Shown here in pieces: positions 1 through 6,441 of a stretch of DNA of 8,380 nt; positions within the stretch are counted from its first letter, which is position 1; each line of letters opens with the position of its first letter. The DNA lies in the NCBI GenBank assembly GCA_034429475.1, contig DAOUGD010000195.1:1-8380 (forward strand), given 5' to 3'. The position numbers and the translations under genes were made by a program. Origin of the DNA: JAKQHY01 sp034429475 (GTDB taxonomy: Bacteria; Chloroflexota; Anaerolineae; B4-G1; SLSP01). Below the pieces are notes generated by a model. The model did no database searches, was not told where the DNA came from, and worked only from the letters and a program-made list of their open reading frames with translations.

Positions 1-54
1 GCGGTACACCGCTCGCGCCAACACCCCCTTTTAATCCGCCGCTTCAGCGGCCTA
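1..54 (+). repeat. Edge repeat copy A, two short hairpins in the transporter leader
   Basis: This stretch matches, with a few substitutions and a 2-base length difference, the reverse complement of the last 52 bases of the window (8329-8380). It contains a hairpin at 1-12 (GCGGT, loop AC, ACCGC) and a perfect 6-bp stem at 38-51 (GCCGCT, loop TC, AGCGGC). The best-conserved block is 32-54, from TAATCC to GGCCTA. It ends 6 bases before the ribosome binding site of the downstream transporter. The left boundary is unknown because the window starts inside or at the edge of the element. It could be a dispersed intergenic repeat, a small non-autonomous mobile element or a structured mRNA leader; the sequence alone does not decide. 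Confidence 0.75.
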
Positions 55-60
55 CTTTCA

Positions 61-71
61 AAGGAGGGAGG
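61..71 (+). promoter_or_regulatory. Strong double Shine-Dalgarno for the transporter
   Basis: The purine stretch AAGGAGGGAGG holds two anti-16S matches, AAGGAGG and GGAGG, lying about 10 and 6 bases before the ATG at 78. It fixes that ATG as the start. It is the strongest ribosome binding site in the window. Confidence 0.8.
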
Positions 72-77
72 ATCGTC

Positions 78-1391
78 ATGAAATTTCTGGAATCCACTAA
101 AACTTACACGAAGAAACAAATCATCAACGCCTGGTGTATGTACGACTGGGGCAGCTCGGCCTTCTCGACGACGATTGAGGCGGCGGTGCTGCCGGTATTT
201 TTTAGCAGTGTCATTGCGGCTAATCTACCGGGCAACATGCCTACTGTCTACTGGAGCTACACCAACTCTATCGCGCTCCTCGTCTCCGCGATACTGGCGC
301 TCACCCTGGGAAGCATCGCCGATTATACAGGGAGCAAGAAGAAACTCCTGGCTATGTTTGCGGGCGGCGGAATCCTGGCAACGGCTATGTTGACTTTTAT
401 GACGACCGGCATGGTCTTTCCGACATTGATCTTATTTTTCCTCGGCACGATTGGTTTGAGCGCGTCGTACATTTTTTACGATTCGCTGCTGCCCCATGTA
501 GTGGATGAGGACCAGATTGACTTTGTTTCCTCGAAAGGCTACGCTCTGGGCTATTTGGGCGGCGGTATTCTGCTCGCCGTGAACATCCTGATGATTATGG
601 TCATCTGGAAAGATAGCGATCTGGGGCCGCGTCTCTCGTTTTTGACGGTCGCCATCTGGTGGGCGATCTTCACCCTGCCGCTGCTGCGCCGCGTCCCCGA
701 ACCGCCGGCCAACACCGAGGGCATCGGCGCGGGGGTCAACCCCTTCGTCGTCAGCTTCCGCCGCTTTGGGCAAACCTTGCACGAGTTGCGTAAGTACAGC
801 GAGCTGTTCAAATTTTTGATTGCGTTCTGGCTTTACAACGACGGTATCGGCACGGTCATCAAGATGGCAACGATCTACGGCGCGGAGATTGGCATTGGGA
901 TGACCGACCTGATCGGCGCGCTGTTGTTGACGCAATTCGTGGGGATTCCGTTCTCGCTGCTGTTCGGCAAGTTCAGCCACAAACTTGGCACTAAAAAATC
1001 AATCATGGTTGGCCTGGCGTGGTACGCGATCATCACATGCGCCGCATACTTTATGAATACCGGCTGGCATTTCTGGGTGCTGGCTTTCGCGGTGGGGATG
1101 GTGCAAGGCGGCACGCAGGCCTTGAGCCGCAGCCTCTTCGGGCTGATGGCGCCCAAGGCGCGCAGCGCGCAGTTCTTCGGCTTCTACGACGTGTCCAGCA
1201 AGTTCGCTGGCATTATGGGGCCGGCGATCTTTGGCATCGTGGGGCAGTTGATGGGATCCAGCCGCTTGAGTATCGTCTCGCTCGTCATCTTCTTCATCGG
1301 CGGCATCCTCCTGCTGACGCAGGTGAACGAGACTGAGGGCATCCGTATCGCCGCAGAAGAGAACGCGCACGCTGCGGCTGCCGCGCATTGA
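78..1391 (+). CDS. MFS transporter of the UMF1 / Atg22-like family
   Basis: This 437-residue integral membrane protein most likely exports or imports a small solute across the cytoplasmic membrane; the substrate is unknown. Family signs are clear. The first helix contains NAWCMYDWGSSAF (residues 17-29), typical of the Atg22-like group named after yeast vacuolar effluxers (COG2270). The loop GSIADYTGSKKK (78-89) is the usual MFS motif between helices 2 and 3. Further on are YDSLLPHV and SSKGYALGYLGGG, also characteristic. About 12 hydrophobic segments fit the MFS fold, and the length is normal. The C-terminus is an Ala/His tail after the last helix. The start is fixed by the strong ribosome binding site. 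The gene is probably transcribed separately from the operon behind it, because a good promoter overlaps its stop codon. Family assignment is firm; substrate cannot be inferred. Confidence 0.93.
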   Translation: MKFLESTKTYTKKQIINAWCMYDWGSSAFSTTIEAAVLPVFFSSVIAANLPGNMPTVYWSYTNSIALLVSAILALTLGSIADYTGSKKKLLAMFAGGGILATAMLTFMTTGMVFPTLILFFLGTIGLSASYIFYDSLLPHVVDEDQIDFVSSKGYALGYLGGGILLAVNILMIMVIWKDSDLGPRLSFLTVAIWWAIFTLPLLRRVPEPPANTEGIGAGVNPFVVSFRRFGQTLHELRKYSELFKFLIAFWLYNDGIGTVIKMATIYGAEIGIGMTDLIGALLLTQFVGIPFSLLFGKFSHKLGTKKSIMVGLAWYAIITCAAYFMNTGWHFWVLAFAVGMVQGGTQALSRSLFGLMAPKARSAQFFGFYDVSSKFAGIMGPAIFGIVGQLMGSSRLSIVSLVIFFIGGILLLTQVNETEGIRIAAEENAHAAAAAH

Positions 1392-1414
1392 CAAACCGTC
1401 ATTCCATGTACAAT
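1388..1414 (+). promoter_or_regulatory. Candidate sigma-70 type promoter for the flippase operon
   Basis: A perfect -35 hexamer TTGACA (1388-1393) and a near-perfect -10 hexamer TACAAT (1409-1414) are separated by 15 bases, slightly short of the optimal 17. The -35 box overlaps the stop codon of the transporter gene. AT-rich hexamers of this quality are uncommon by chance in GC-rich DNA, and the position fits an operon starting at 1542. Transcription would begin near 1421 and leave a leader of about 120 bases that includes the heptamer inverted repeat. The short spacer is the main weakness. Confidence 0.5.
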
Positions 1415-1444
1415 GGCGGGATAGTGGCGGCCTAGACAGCCGAT

Positions 1445-1512
1445 GAAACGTGAAACGTGAAACGTGAGGCTTTTATCATGAGCGCTTCGCGTTTTACGTT
1501 TCACGTTTTACG
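1445..1512. repeat. Heptamer inverted repeat, copy 1
   Basis: The left arm is three tandem units GAAACGT (1445-1465). The right arm is three units of CGTTTYA (1490-1510), the reverse complement of the same heptamer, followed by CG. The arms can pair over roughly 17-20 bp, with G-U wobbles where the variable purine differs. The loop (1468-1489) contains GGCTTTTA, which also follows the left arm in the second copy at 7334-7386. It lies between the candidate promoter and the flippase start, so it would be part of that mRNA leader. Its role is unknown; a dispersed repeat, an attenuator or an RNA stabiliser are possible. Confidence 0.8.
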
Positions 1513-1541
1513 TATCCGGGAACGGGCCGCCCAGATAGGGT

Positions 1542-3143
1542 ATGACACAAGAGATTGCTTTACAAGAAGCGCGCCGGGTGACACGGGCCGCCGTCATCAT
1601 TTCCGTAGGGAACGTCGCCAGCCGGGCATTGGGGCTGGTGCGCGAGATGACGAAATCGTACTTCTTTGGCGCTGGCGGAGCCGTCAGCGCCTTTGACGTT
1701 GCCTCGCAAGTCCCCACGATGTTCTACGACCAACTGGTGGGCGGGATGCTCAGCTCGGCGTTGGTGCCGATCTTCAGCGACTACGCTCGCCTCGACGACC
1801 ACGACGAACTGTGGAAGTTATTGGGTTTCCTGCTCACGCTGCTGACCCTGGTGCTGGGCGTCGTGGTGCTGGGGGTGATGCTGGCGGCGCCCGTCATCGC
1901 GCAACTCCTCGGCAAGGGATTGGATCCGCAATACCTGGCGCTGGCCGCACAGATGATCCGCGTGACGGCGCCGGCAGTGTTTTTCCTCAACGTCGCCGGA
2001 CTGCTTTCAGCGAGCCTCTATGCGTTGCAGCGCTTCACTCTGCCTGCCTTCAACGCGGCGATCTACAACGCCACGCTAGTCATAGTCATCGTTGTCTTCG
2101 GGCGGCTCCTGGATACTTCCGCGTTGGCGTGGGGCCTCCTGGCGGCCAGCATCGTTCAGGTCGCGTTTCAATGGCCGGGATTGCGCGGCACGCGCCTGCG
2201 CCTGCGGTCGCCTTTTCCCTTGCATCCGGCCCTGCTGAAGGTGGGGAAACTCTACTTGCCCATCGGTTTGGGACTGCTGGTAGACCAGGCCGCCGTTGCT
2301 CTGAGCTTCAACCTGGCCTCGCGCACCGGCCCTAGCGGTATCGCCTGGATGAAATACGCCGCCACCCTCATCCAGTTTCCGTTGGGACTGGTTGTTACGG
2401 CGGTCTCGGTGGCGATCCTGCCGACGCTTGCTCGTTACGCCACCGATGCAGATGAGGCTGCCTTCCGGGCGACGCTGGCGCAAGGGTTGCGCCTCGTCCT
2501 CATCCTGGTGCTGCCGGCTGCCGTGATCTTGCTGGTGATGGCCGAACCGCTGGTCGCCGTGATTCTCCAACGCGGCAATTTCTTGCCCGCCGACACGCGC
2601 GCCACGGCGGAAGTGCTGCGGCTCTCCATCCTGGGACTGGTCTTTACCGCCCTGGATCAGCCGCTTATCGTCGCCTTCTACGCCCGCAAAGATACCTGGA
2701 CGCCGGCTCTGGTGGGGGTAGCGACGGTCATTTTCTACATCGGCCTGGCGCTCGTCCCCACTTGGCTCCACGAACCACGTCTGTGGGAGCTAATCCTGGC
2801 GAACTCGCTCAAACTGACGGCGCACGCGCTGCTGATGTGGTCCCTGTTCACCCGCAAGGTGGGGAGCTTGCGCGGCTATCACATCCGGGGGGCGACCTTG
2901 CGTTCCCTGATCGCGTCCGTTGCTATGGCTGTGCCGATGGCCCTGGTGTTGATGCTCTTGAAAGACGTTGTTCCCGCCGGAGCGTTGGGCTACTTGATCC
3001 GATTGGTCGCGGCAGGACTCCTGGGCGGCGCAGTCTATCTGGGACTGCTATGGTTGATGGGCGTGAACGAGCTTGCCTTGTTGTGGCACGTCATCCGCCC
3101 TCAATCTCCGGCAGTGGTTAAATCTACGGTGAATTATGAATAG
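1542..3143 (+). CDS. murJ: MurJ/MviN-type lipid-linked sugar flippase, divergent at key residues
   Basis: This 533-residue polytopic protein belongs to the MVF/MurJ branch of the MOP exporter superfamily. MurJ flips lipid II across the cytoplasmic membrane during peptidoglycan synthesis. The N-terminus shows SRALGLVRE (residues 27-35), FFGAG (41-45), then GGMLSSALVPIFSDYAR. Around 270-285 is WMKYAATLIQFPLG, which matches the helix 8 region of E. coli MurJ. Length and the many hydrophobic segments fit the family's 14-helix fold. By my alignment, E. coli R18 and R24 are kept as R28 and R34, but D39, R52 and R270 become S49, Y62 and T275. It may therefore move lipid II by a changed mechanism or carry another lipid-linked sugar. 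The ATG at 1542 is the first in-frame start but has no good ribosome binding site; the GTG at 1578 is an alternative. It is the first gene of a four-gene run and overlaps the next by 8 bases. Confidence 0.88.
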   Translation: MTQEIALQEARRVTRAAVIISVGNVASRALGLVREMTKSYFFGAGGAVSAFDVASQVPTMFYDQLVGGMLSSALVPIFSDYARLDDHDELWKLLGFLLTLLTLVLGVVVLGVMLAAPVIAQLLGKGLDPQYLALAAQMIRVTAPAVFFLNVAGLLSASLYALQRFTLPAFNAAIYNATLVIVIVVFGRLLDTSALAWGLLAASIVQVAFQWPGLRGTRLRLRSPFPLHPALLKVGKLYLPIGLGLLVDQAAVALSFNLASRTGPSGIAWMKYAATLIQFPLGLVVTAVSVAILPTLARYATDADEAAFRATLAQGLRLVLILVLPAAVILLVMAEPLVAVILQRGNFLPADTRATAEVLRLSILGLVFTALDQPLIVAFYARKDTWTPALVGVATVIFYIGLALVPTWLHEPRLWELILANSLKLTAHALLMWSLFTRKVGSLRGYHIRGATLRSLIASVAMAVPMALVLMLLKDVVPAGALGYLIRLVAAGLLGGAVYLGLLWLMGVNELALLWHVIRPQSPAVVKSTVNYE

Positions 3144-4398
3144 ACCTATGAGATTTCGCAGATGGCTGGCTTTGTTGTTGCTGTGGGGCGGGTTGATGGG
3201 CTGTACGTCCCGCGTAATGCCCCAGGAAGCGCAGATTGTCATCCTGTGGCACACGTTCCGTGGCGCGGAGGCCGCCGCGCTGCAAGCACTGACCGACCAA
3301 TTCAACGCGGAACATCGGGGGAAAATCATCCTCATTACCGAATACCAACATAACATTCTCACCAAACTCACCACCGCTCCCCCCTCGTCTCGCCCCGATC
3401 TTGTGATCGTCTGGCCGGAGGAAGTGTCGGCTTACATGGACGCCGGTTTGACCGTTCCCTGGTCGGCATGGCCGGATGCCTTGCACGCCGAGCAGTTGGA
3501 TATGCTGCCGATGGGGGCGGCGCTGTACACCGTGAAAGGTGAAATTCAGGCGCTGCCGCTCGGATTGGCGACATACGTGTTGTACTACAATGCAGATTGG
3601 CTGAGCGATCTGGGCTTTACGGCTTCCAGAGCCACCTGGACAGAACTGCAAGGCGCCGCGTGTGCGGCCACCGATCCGACTGGCGGTCAGGTAGGGCTGG
3701 GCCTTCCGGCAGAGCCGGCGGTTCTGCTATCGCTGTTGACCTCCGCCGGCGCGCAAATCGCCGACGAGGCCGGTTTCTATCAGTTCGCCGACGCCAACGG
3801 CCTGACCCTGGCCGGCAGTCTCAACGAAATCCTGGGCGGCCTCTGCGCCTATGTCTACGACGAGCCGACCGAAGGCGCTGCCCGCTTGAGCAGTAGTTCC
3901 CTGGCGATGATGGTGGAGTCGAGTCTGAATTGGGCCAGCGTAGAGCAAGCGGTACTCGAAGGTCGAAATTTCTCACTGGCGCTGAGCCCGCCAGCCGGCC
4001 CAACCGGCCCGGGCCGGACGTTGTGGTACGGCCCGGGCCTCATGCTCATTGCGCCGGAAGGCGCGCGGCGCGCCGCCGCCGCCGCCGTTCTGACGTGGTT
4101 CTTTTCGGCGGAGGCGCAGGATACCTGGCATGACGCCACCGATTACTTGCCGACCCGGCGCACCTTGATTGAAGATTACCTGGCGACCGCGCCCGAACCC
4201 GCGCCGGTCGAAGCTCAACTGTGGCAATTGACATTGGACGCCGCCGATACCGGCGCATGGGTGGCCTGGCCGCATTACACGAACAAGATGGCGTGCCGCG
4301 CCTCACTGTTGCGCGCACTGCTCTCTCTGGGGGGCCAACCGACGCCCGGCGCGTACATTGAGGCTGCCGCGACGGCCTGCAATACCGGAGTAAAATGA
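3136..4398 (+). CDS. Extracellular solute-binding lipoprotein, ABC carbohydrate type
   Basis: This 420-residue protein resembles the sugar-binding components of ABC importers (SBP family 1/8, maltose-type). A short basic N-terminus, a hydrophobic run and the lipobox LMGC (residues 20-23) predict a lipoprotein anchored at Cys23 outside the membrane. The mature part opens with IVILWHTFRGAEAAALQALT, a typical first strand and helix. Later come LVIVWPEEV, LPLGLATYVLYYNADWL and, near the C-terminus, TWFFSAEAQDTW, all usual landmarks of the two-lobed fold. Four further cysteines (176, 237, 387, 415) could form two disulfides. No permease or ATPase gene is adjacent, so transport is not assured; it may serve a distant transporter or act as a sensor. 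The start overlaps the flippase stop in ATGAATAG, and a weak GGTGA precedes it; an in-frame ATG at 3148 is possible. The ligand is unknown. Confidence 0.88.
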   Translation: MNRPMRFRRWLALLLLWGGLMGCTSRVMPQEAQIVILWHTFRGAEAAALQALTDQFNAEHRGKIILITEYQHNILTKLTTAPPSSRPDLVIVWPEEVSAYMDAGLTVPWSAWPDALHAEQLDMLPMGAALYTVKGEIQALPLGLATYVLYYNADWLSDLGFTASRATWTELQGAACAATDPTGGQVGLGLPAEPAVLLSLLTSAGAQIADEAGFYQFADANGLTLAGSLNEILGGLCAYVYDEPTEGAARLSSSSLAMMVESSLNWASVEQAVLEGRNFSLALSPPAGPTGPGRTLWYGPGLMLIAPEGARRAAAAAVLTWFFSAEAQDTWHDATDYLPTRRTLIEDYLATAPEPAPVEAQLWQLTLDAADTGAWVAWPHYTNKMACRASLLRALLSLGGQPTPGAYIEAAATACNTGVK

Positions 4399-5195
4399 AC
4401 GACTACGCATTATGGTTGACCACCGTATTGGACATTGCCGACAAAGCCGCCGCGCTGCTGCGCGCGCGCTGGCGGCAGCCGCACACTGTCCACATTAAGG
4501 GTTTCCGCGATTTCGTGACCGAAGCCGACACGGCGTGTGAGCAATTGATCTTGACGCATTTGCGGGCAGCCTTCCCCGATCATGCCGTGACCTCGGAGGA
4601 AGCCGGAGCCGACGCGCATGAATCCGGTGTGCGCTGGTTCATAGACCCGGTAGACGGCACCACCAACTTCGCGCGGCACAACCCGAACTTCAGCGTCTCC
4701 ATCGCCGCCGTGGAAAACGGGCTGCCGGTGGTGGGCATTGTAGTGGACCCACTCCATCAGCACACGTTTGCAGCCTACCGCGGCGGCGGCGCGACTTTGA
4801 ACGGGACGCCGCTCCATGTCTCGTCTGTCACCGCGATGGCTGACGTGGTCTTTGCTTCTGACTTCCCCCGCAACCCAGAGCGCCGCCGCGCCTCCTGGCG
4901 CAATTCGGGGATTCTGCTGGATCACGCCCAGACGATGCGGGCCACCGGCTCGGCGGCGCTCAATATGGCCTACGTGGCGGCGGGATGGGTAGACCTATAC
5001 CTGCACATGGAACTGTATCCCTGGGATCAGGCGGCCGCCGCCCTGTTGGTGGAGGAGGCCGGCGGCGTGTTGGCGACGGTGTCCGGCGCGCCCTGGACGA
5101 TCTTCAGCCCCGATCCACTGGCGGCGGCCGCGCCCGAACTGGTAACGGCGTGCCGGCAGTTGTTACACGGGCAGGAAATACAGGAGAGGAAATAG
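4395..5195 (+). CDS. Inositol monophosphatase family protein (SuhB/IMPase-like)
   Basis: This 266-residue cytoplasmic enzyme should be a Mg2+-dependent, Li+-sensitive type phosphatase acting on inositol phosphate or a related sugar phosphate. The family motifs are all present. VTEAD lies at residues 41-45 and SEEAG at 67-71. The metal site DPVDGTTNF is at 84-92, and the second metal motif WDQAA at 210-214. Predicted metal ligands are Glu68, Asp84, Asp87 and Asp211. GSAALNMAYVAAG (185-197) is the usual stretch before the second motif. Length is normal. The usual Gly closing WDxAAG is Ala here, a mild change. Related family members act on fructose bisphosphate, histidinol phosphate or PAP, so the substrate is not settled by sequence. 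The ATG overlaps the upstream stop as ATGA, with GGAG (4387-4390) four bases before it, indicating translational coupling. Confidence 0.92.
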   Translation: MNDYALWLTTVLDIADKAAALLRARWRQPHTVHIKGFRDFVTEADTACEQLILTHLRAAFPDHAVTSEEAGADAHESGVRWFIDPVDGTTNFARHNPNFSVSIAAVENGLPVVGIVVDPLHQHTFAAYRGGGATLNGTPLHVSSVTAMADVVFASDFPRNPERRRASWRNSGILLDHAQTMRATGSAALNMAYVAAGWVDLYLHMELYPWDQAAAALLVEEAGGVLATVSGAPWTIFSPDPLAAAAPELVTACRQLLHGQEIQERK

Positions 5196-5198
5196 GAG
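5194..5198 (+). promoter_or_regulatory. Shine-Dalgarno that sets the CAP-protein start
   Basis: AGGAG lies 8 bases before the ATG at 5207 and overlaps the stop codon of the phosphatase gene. The reading frame stays open upstream to 4985, inside the phosphatase gene, but that extension has no signal peptide and this site clearly supports 5207. Confidence 0.75.
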
Positions 5199-5206
5199 AG
5201 AGGGGT

Positions 5207-6334
5207 ATGGCAAAATTTGGCGTCCGCTGCGCTTCCACGGCGATCCGCTGCCGGCGTAACCGCTGGCGTGGCCTATGGGGCTTGCTGCTGGTGGGGATGC
5301 TGCTGAGCAGCCAGCTCTATTGTCCGGTTGCTGCGCAGGACACTCCCGAAGCCCAGTTTTACTACCTGCTCAACCGCGCGCGATTAAGTGCTGGCCTGCC
5401 ACCTCTGGGACAATCCACGCTGTTGCAACAGGCCGCGCAACGGCACGTTCAGGATATGATGGCGAATGGTGTCTCCTCTCACACCGGTTCCGACGGCTCC
5501 AACCACCGCCAGCGCATCCGCGCGGCCGGCTATCGCGCCTGGGAAGATGGCCTGATGGTGGACGAGGCCCTCTGGATCGGGTTGGGGGATGCAGCGGACG
5601 CGATCACCTGGCTGCTGAACGACGCCGCCTACGGCCCGCTGTTGGCCGACCGGCGCTACCGCGAAATCGGCGTCGCGTATGCCTCCGATATTCAGGGTGT
5701 TCATTACTTCGTGGCGACCTTCGGGGCGCGGCCCGGCGTGCTGCCGATCTTCGTCAACGACGGCGTCGCCGTGACCGACTTGCCGCAGGTGGCGGTGCGG
5801 CTCACCAACGAGGAGGCTATACCTCTGGGAGAAGGCGCGTGGATGGGCAAGGCCATCGAAGTGCGCCTTAACACTTCGCCGGATTTCGCGGGCATTCCCT
5901 GGCAGCCGTGGGAGCCGCTGCTCCCCTGGACGTTGGGGGAAGCGCCCGGCGAATACGCCATCTACGCCGAGTTCCGCGACGGCGCCAATCGCACGGCCGT
6001 CGCCGAGGCTATCGTGCGTCTGGTGGCGCCCGGCGAGGCGCCCGCCACGCCGACGCCCGGCGCGGCGATTGTCTTTAAGCCGGAACTGGTGGCGACTTCA
6101 ACGCCGGGCGGCGCGGTTGCCGCCACCCCGCTTCCGGCAGAAACGCCGCTTCCGGTGGAAACGCGCGTCGCCGTTGGCGCAACCGGGACGCCTTTGCCTA
6201 CCTGGACGCCTTTGCCCCTCGAAGACCTGGAAGAGCGCGAGCCACAGTCCACCGATTGGGCTTTGTGGATCGCATTGGCGCTGCAAGCATTGGCGTTACT
6301 CCTGGGGGGGGCCGTCTTCCTGCGTCGGCGCTAA
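5207..6334 (+). CDS. Exported CAP-domain (SCP/PR1-like) protein with C-terminal membrane anchor
   Basis: The 375-residue product has four parts. First is a long basic N-region and hydrophobic core ending in VAAQ, a likely signal peptide cleaved near residue 43. Next, at about 48-190, is a CAP domain of the bacterial YkwD-like type: the opening helix with FYYLLNRARLSAGLPPL, AAQRHVQDMM, SSHTGSDGSN, and later REIGVAYASD and HYFVATFG. Then comes a region of beta-like sequence and a Pro/Thr-rich linker with repeated TP steps. Last is a transmembrane helix, ALWIALALQALALLLGG, ending in three arginines. The domain would sit outside the cell on a flexible stalk. His92 of the first conserved site is present, but the later SPGHR-like site reads DAAYG, so a usual histidine seems missing. 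Bacterial CAP proteins have varied and mostly unproven roles. It closes the operon. Confidence 0.88.
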   Translation: MAKFGVRCASTAIRCRRNRWRGLWGLLLVGMLLSSQLYCPVAAQDTPEAQFYYLLNRARLSAGLPPLGQSTLLQQAAQRHVQDMMANGVSSHTGSDGSNHRQRIRAAGYRAWEDGLMVDEALWIGLGDAADAITWLLNDAAYGPLLADRRYREIGVAYASDIQGVHYFVATFGARPGVLPIFVNDGVAVTDLPQVAVRLTNEEAIPLGEGAWMGKAIEVRLNTSPDFAGIPWQPWEPLLPWTLGEAPGEYAIYAEFRDGANRTAVAEAIVRLVAPGEAPATPTPGAAIVFKPELVATSTPGGAVAATPLPAETPLPVETRVAVGATGTPLPTWTPLPLEDLEEREPQSTDWALWIALALQALALLLGGAVFLRRR

Positions 6335-6352
6335 TCGTCAGTACTTGTCAGC

Positions 6353-6387
6353 AAACCCCGGTATGAAGCAATGCCGGGGTTTTTTTT
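6353..6387 (+). terminator. Rho-independent terminator after the CAP gene
   Basis: A perfect 9-bp stem, AAACCCCGG (6353-6361) with CCGGGGTTT (6374-6382), can extend by three more pairs including one G-U to close a 6-base loop. It runs into eight T residues (6380-6387). It begins 18 bases after the CAP stop codon, as expected for the end of the four-gene transcript. Confidence 0.92.
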
Positions 6388-6393
6388 GTGTGA

Positions 6394-6423
6394 TTGGAGA
6401 AGGATTTTCTGTAGCGGTAAATC
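6394..6423 (+). promoter_or_regulatory. Weak candidate promoter for the YitT gene
   Basis: TTGGAG (6394-6399) and TAAATC (6418-6423) are separated by 18 bases and lie just after the terminator, where a promoter is expected. Both hexamers are poor matches, so this is only a guess driven by position. Confidence 0.2.
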
Positions 6424-6441
6424 TTTAAGAAAGGATATGCT

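Larger units (their letters stand above)
1542..6387 (+). other. Predicted four-gene operon: flippase, binding lipoprotein, phosphatase, CAP protein
   Basis: The four + strand genes are packed with an 8-base overlap (3136-3143), a 4-base ATGA overlap (4395-4398) and an 11-base gap (5196-5206). A candidate promoter precedes the first gene, an intrinsic terminator follows the last, and no terminator is seen inside. Overlaps of this kind usually mean co-transcription and translational coupling. Three of the four products act in or beyond the membrane, which suggests an envelope theme. A joint pathway is inference only. Confidence 0.7.

Noticed and set aside
1427..1434. GCGGCCTA in the gap before the flippase as a third, decayed copy of the edge repeat
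   Set aside because: Only eight bases match; the left arm of the stem and the TAATCC block are not recognisable.
1445..1512. A CRISPR-like array, because of the regularly repeated GAAACGT units
   Set aside because: Units are 7 bases in direct tandem with no spacers, they are inverted in the second half, and there are no cas genes.
1457..1696. A small + strand gene starting in the heptamer repeat
   Set aside because: It begins within the repeat and then overlaps the flippase in another frame; it has no ribosome binding site and no recognisable motif.
2076..2771. A 231-residue minus-strand reading frame opposite the flippase
   Set aside because: It is a by-product of GC-rich codon use on the other strand; its product is hydrophilic, rich in Arg/Gln/Gly and lacks family features, while the + strand protein is clearly real.
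4056..4088. GC-rich near-repeat in the binding-protein gene, possibly a structural or regulatory site
   Set aside because: It simply encodes an Arg/Ala-rich helix with GCC-type codons, as is common in GC-rich genomes.
4410..4925. A 171-residue minus-strand reading frame opposite the phosphatase
   Set aside because: It lies wholly opposite a well-conserved enzyme gene and shows no domain or start signal of its own.
4985..5206. An N-terminal extension of the CAP protein starting inside the phosphatase gene
   Set aside because: The extension would bury the signal peptide 74 residues in, whereas the ATG at 5207 has a well-placed AGGAG and starts a proper signal sequence.
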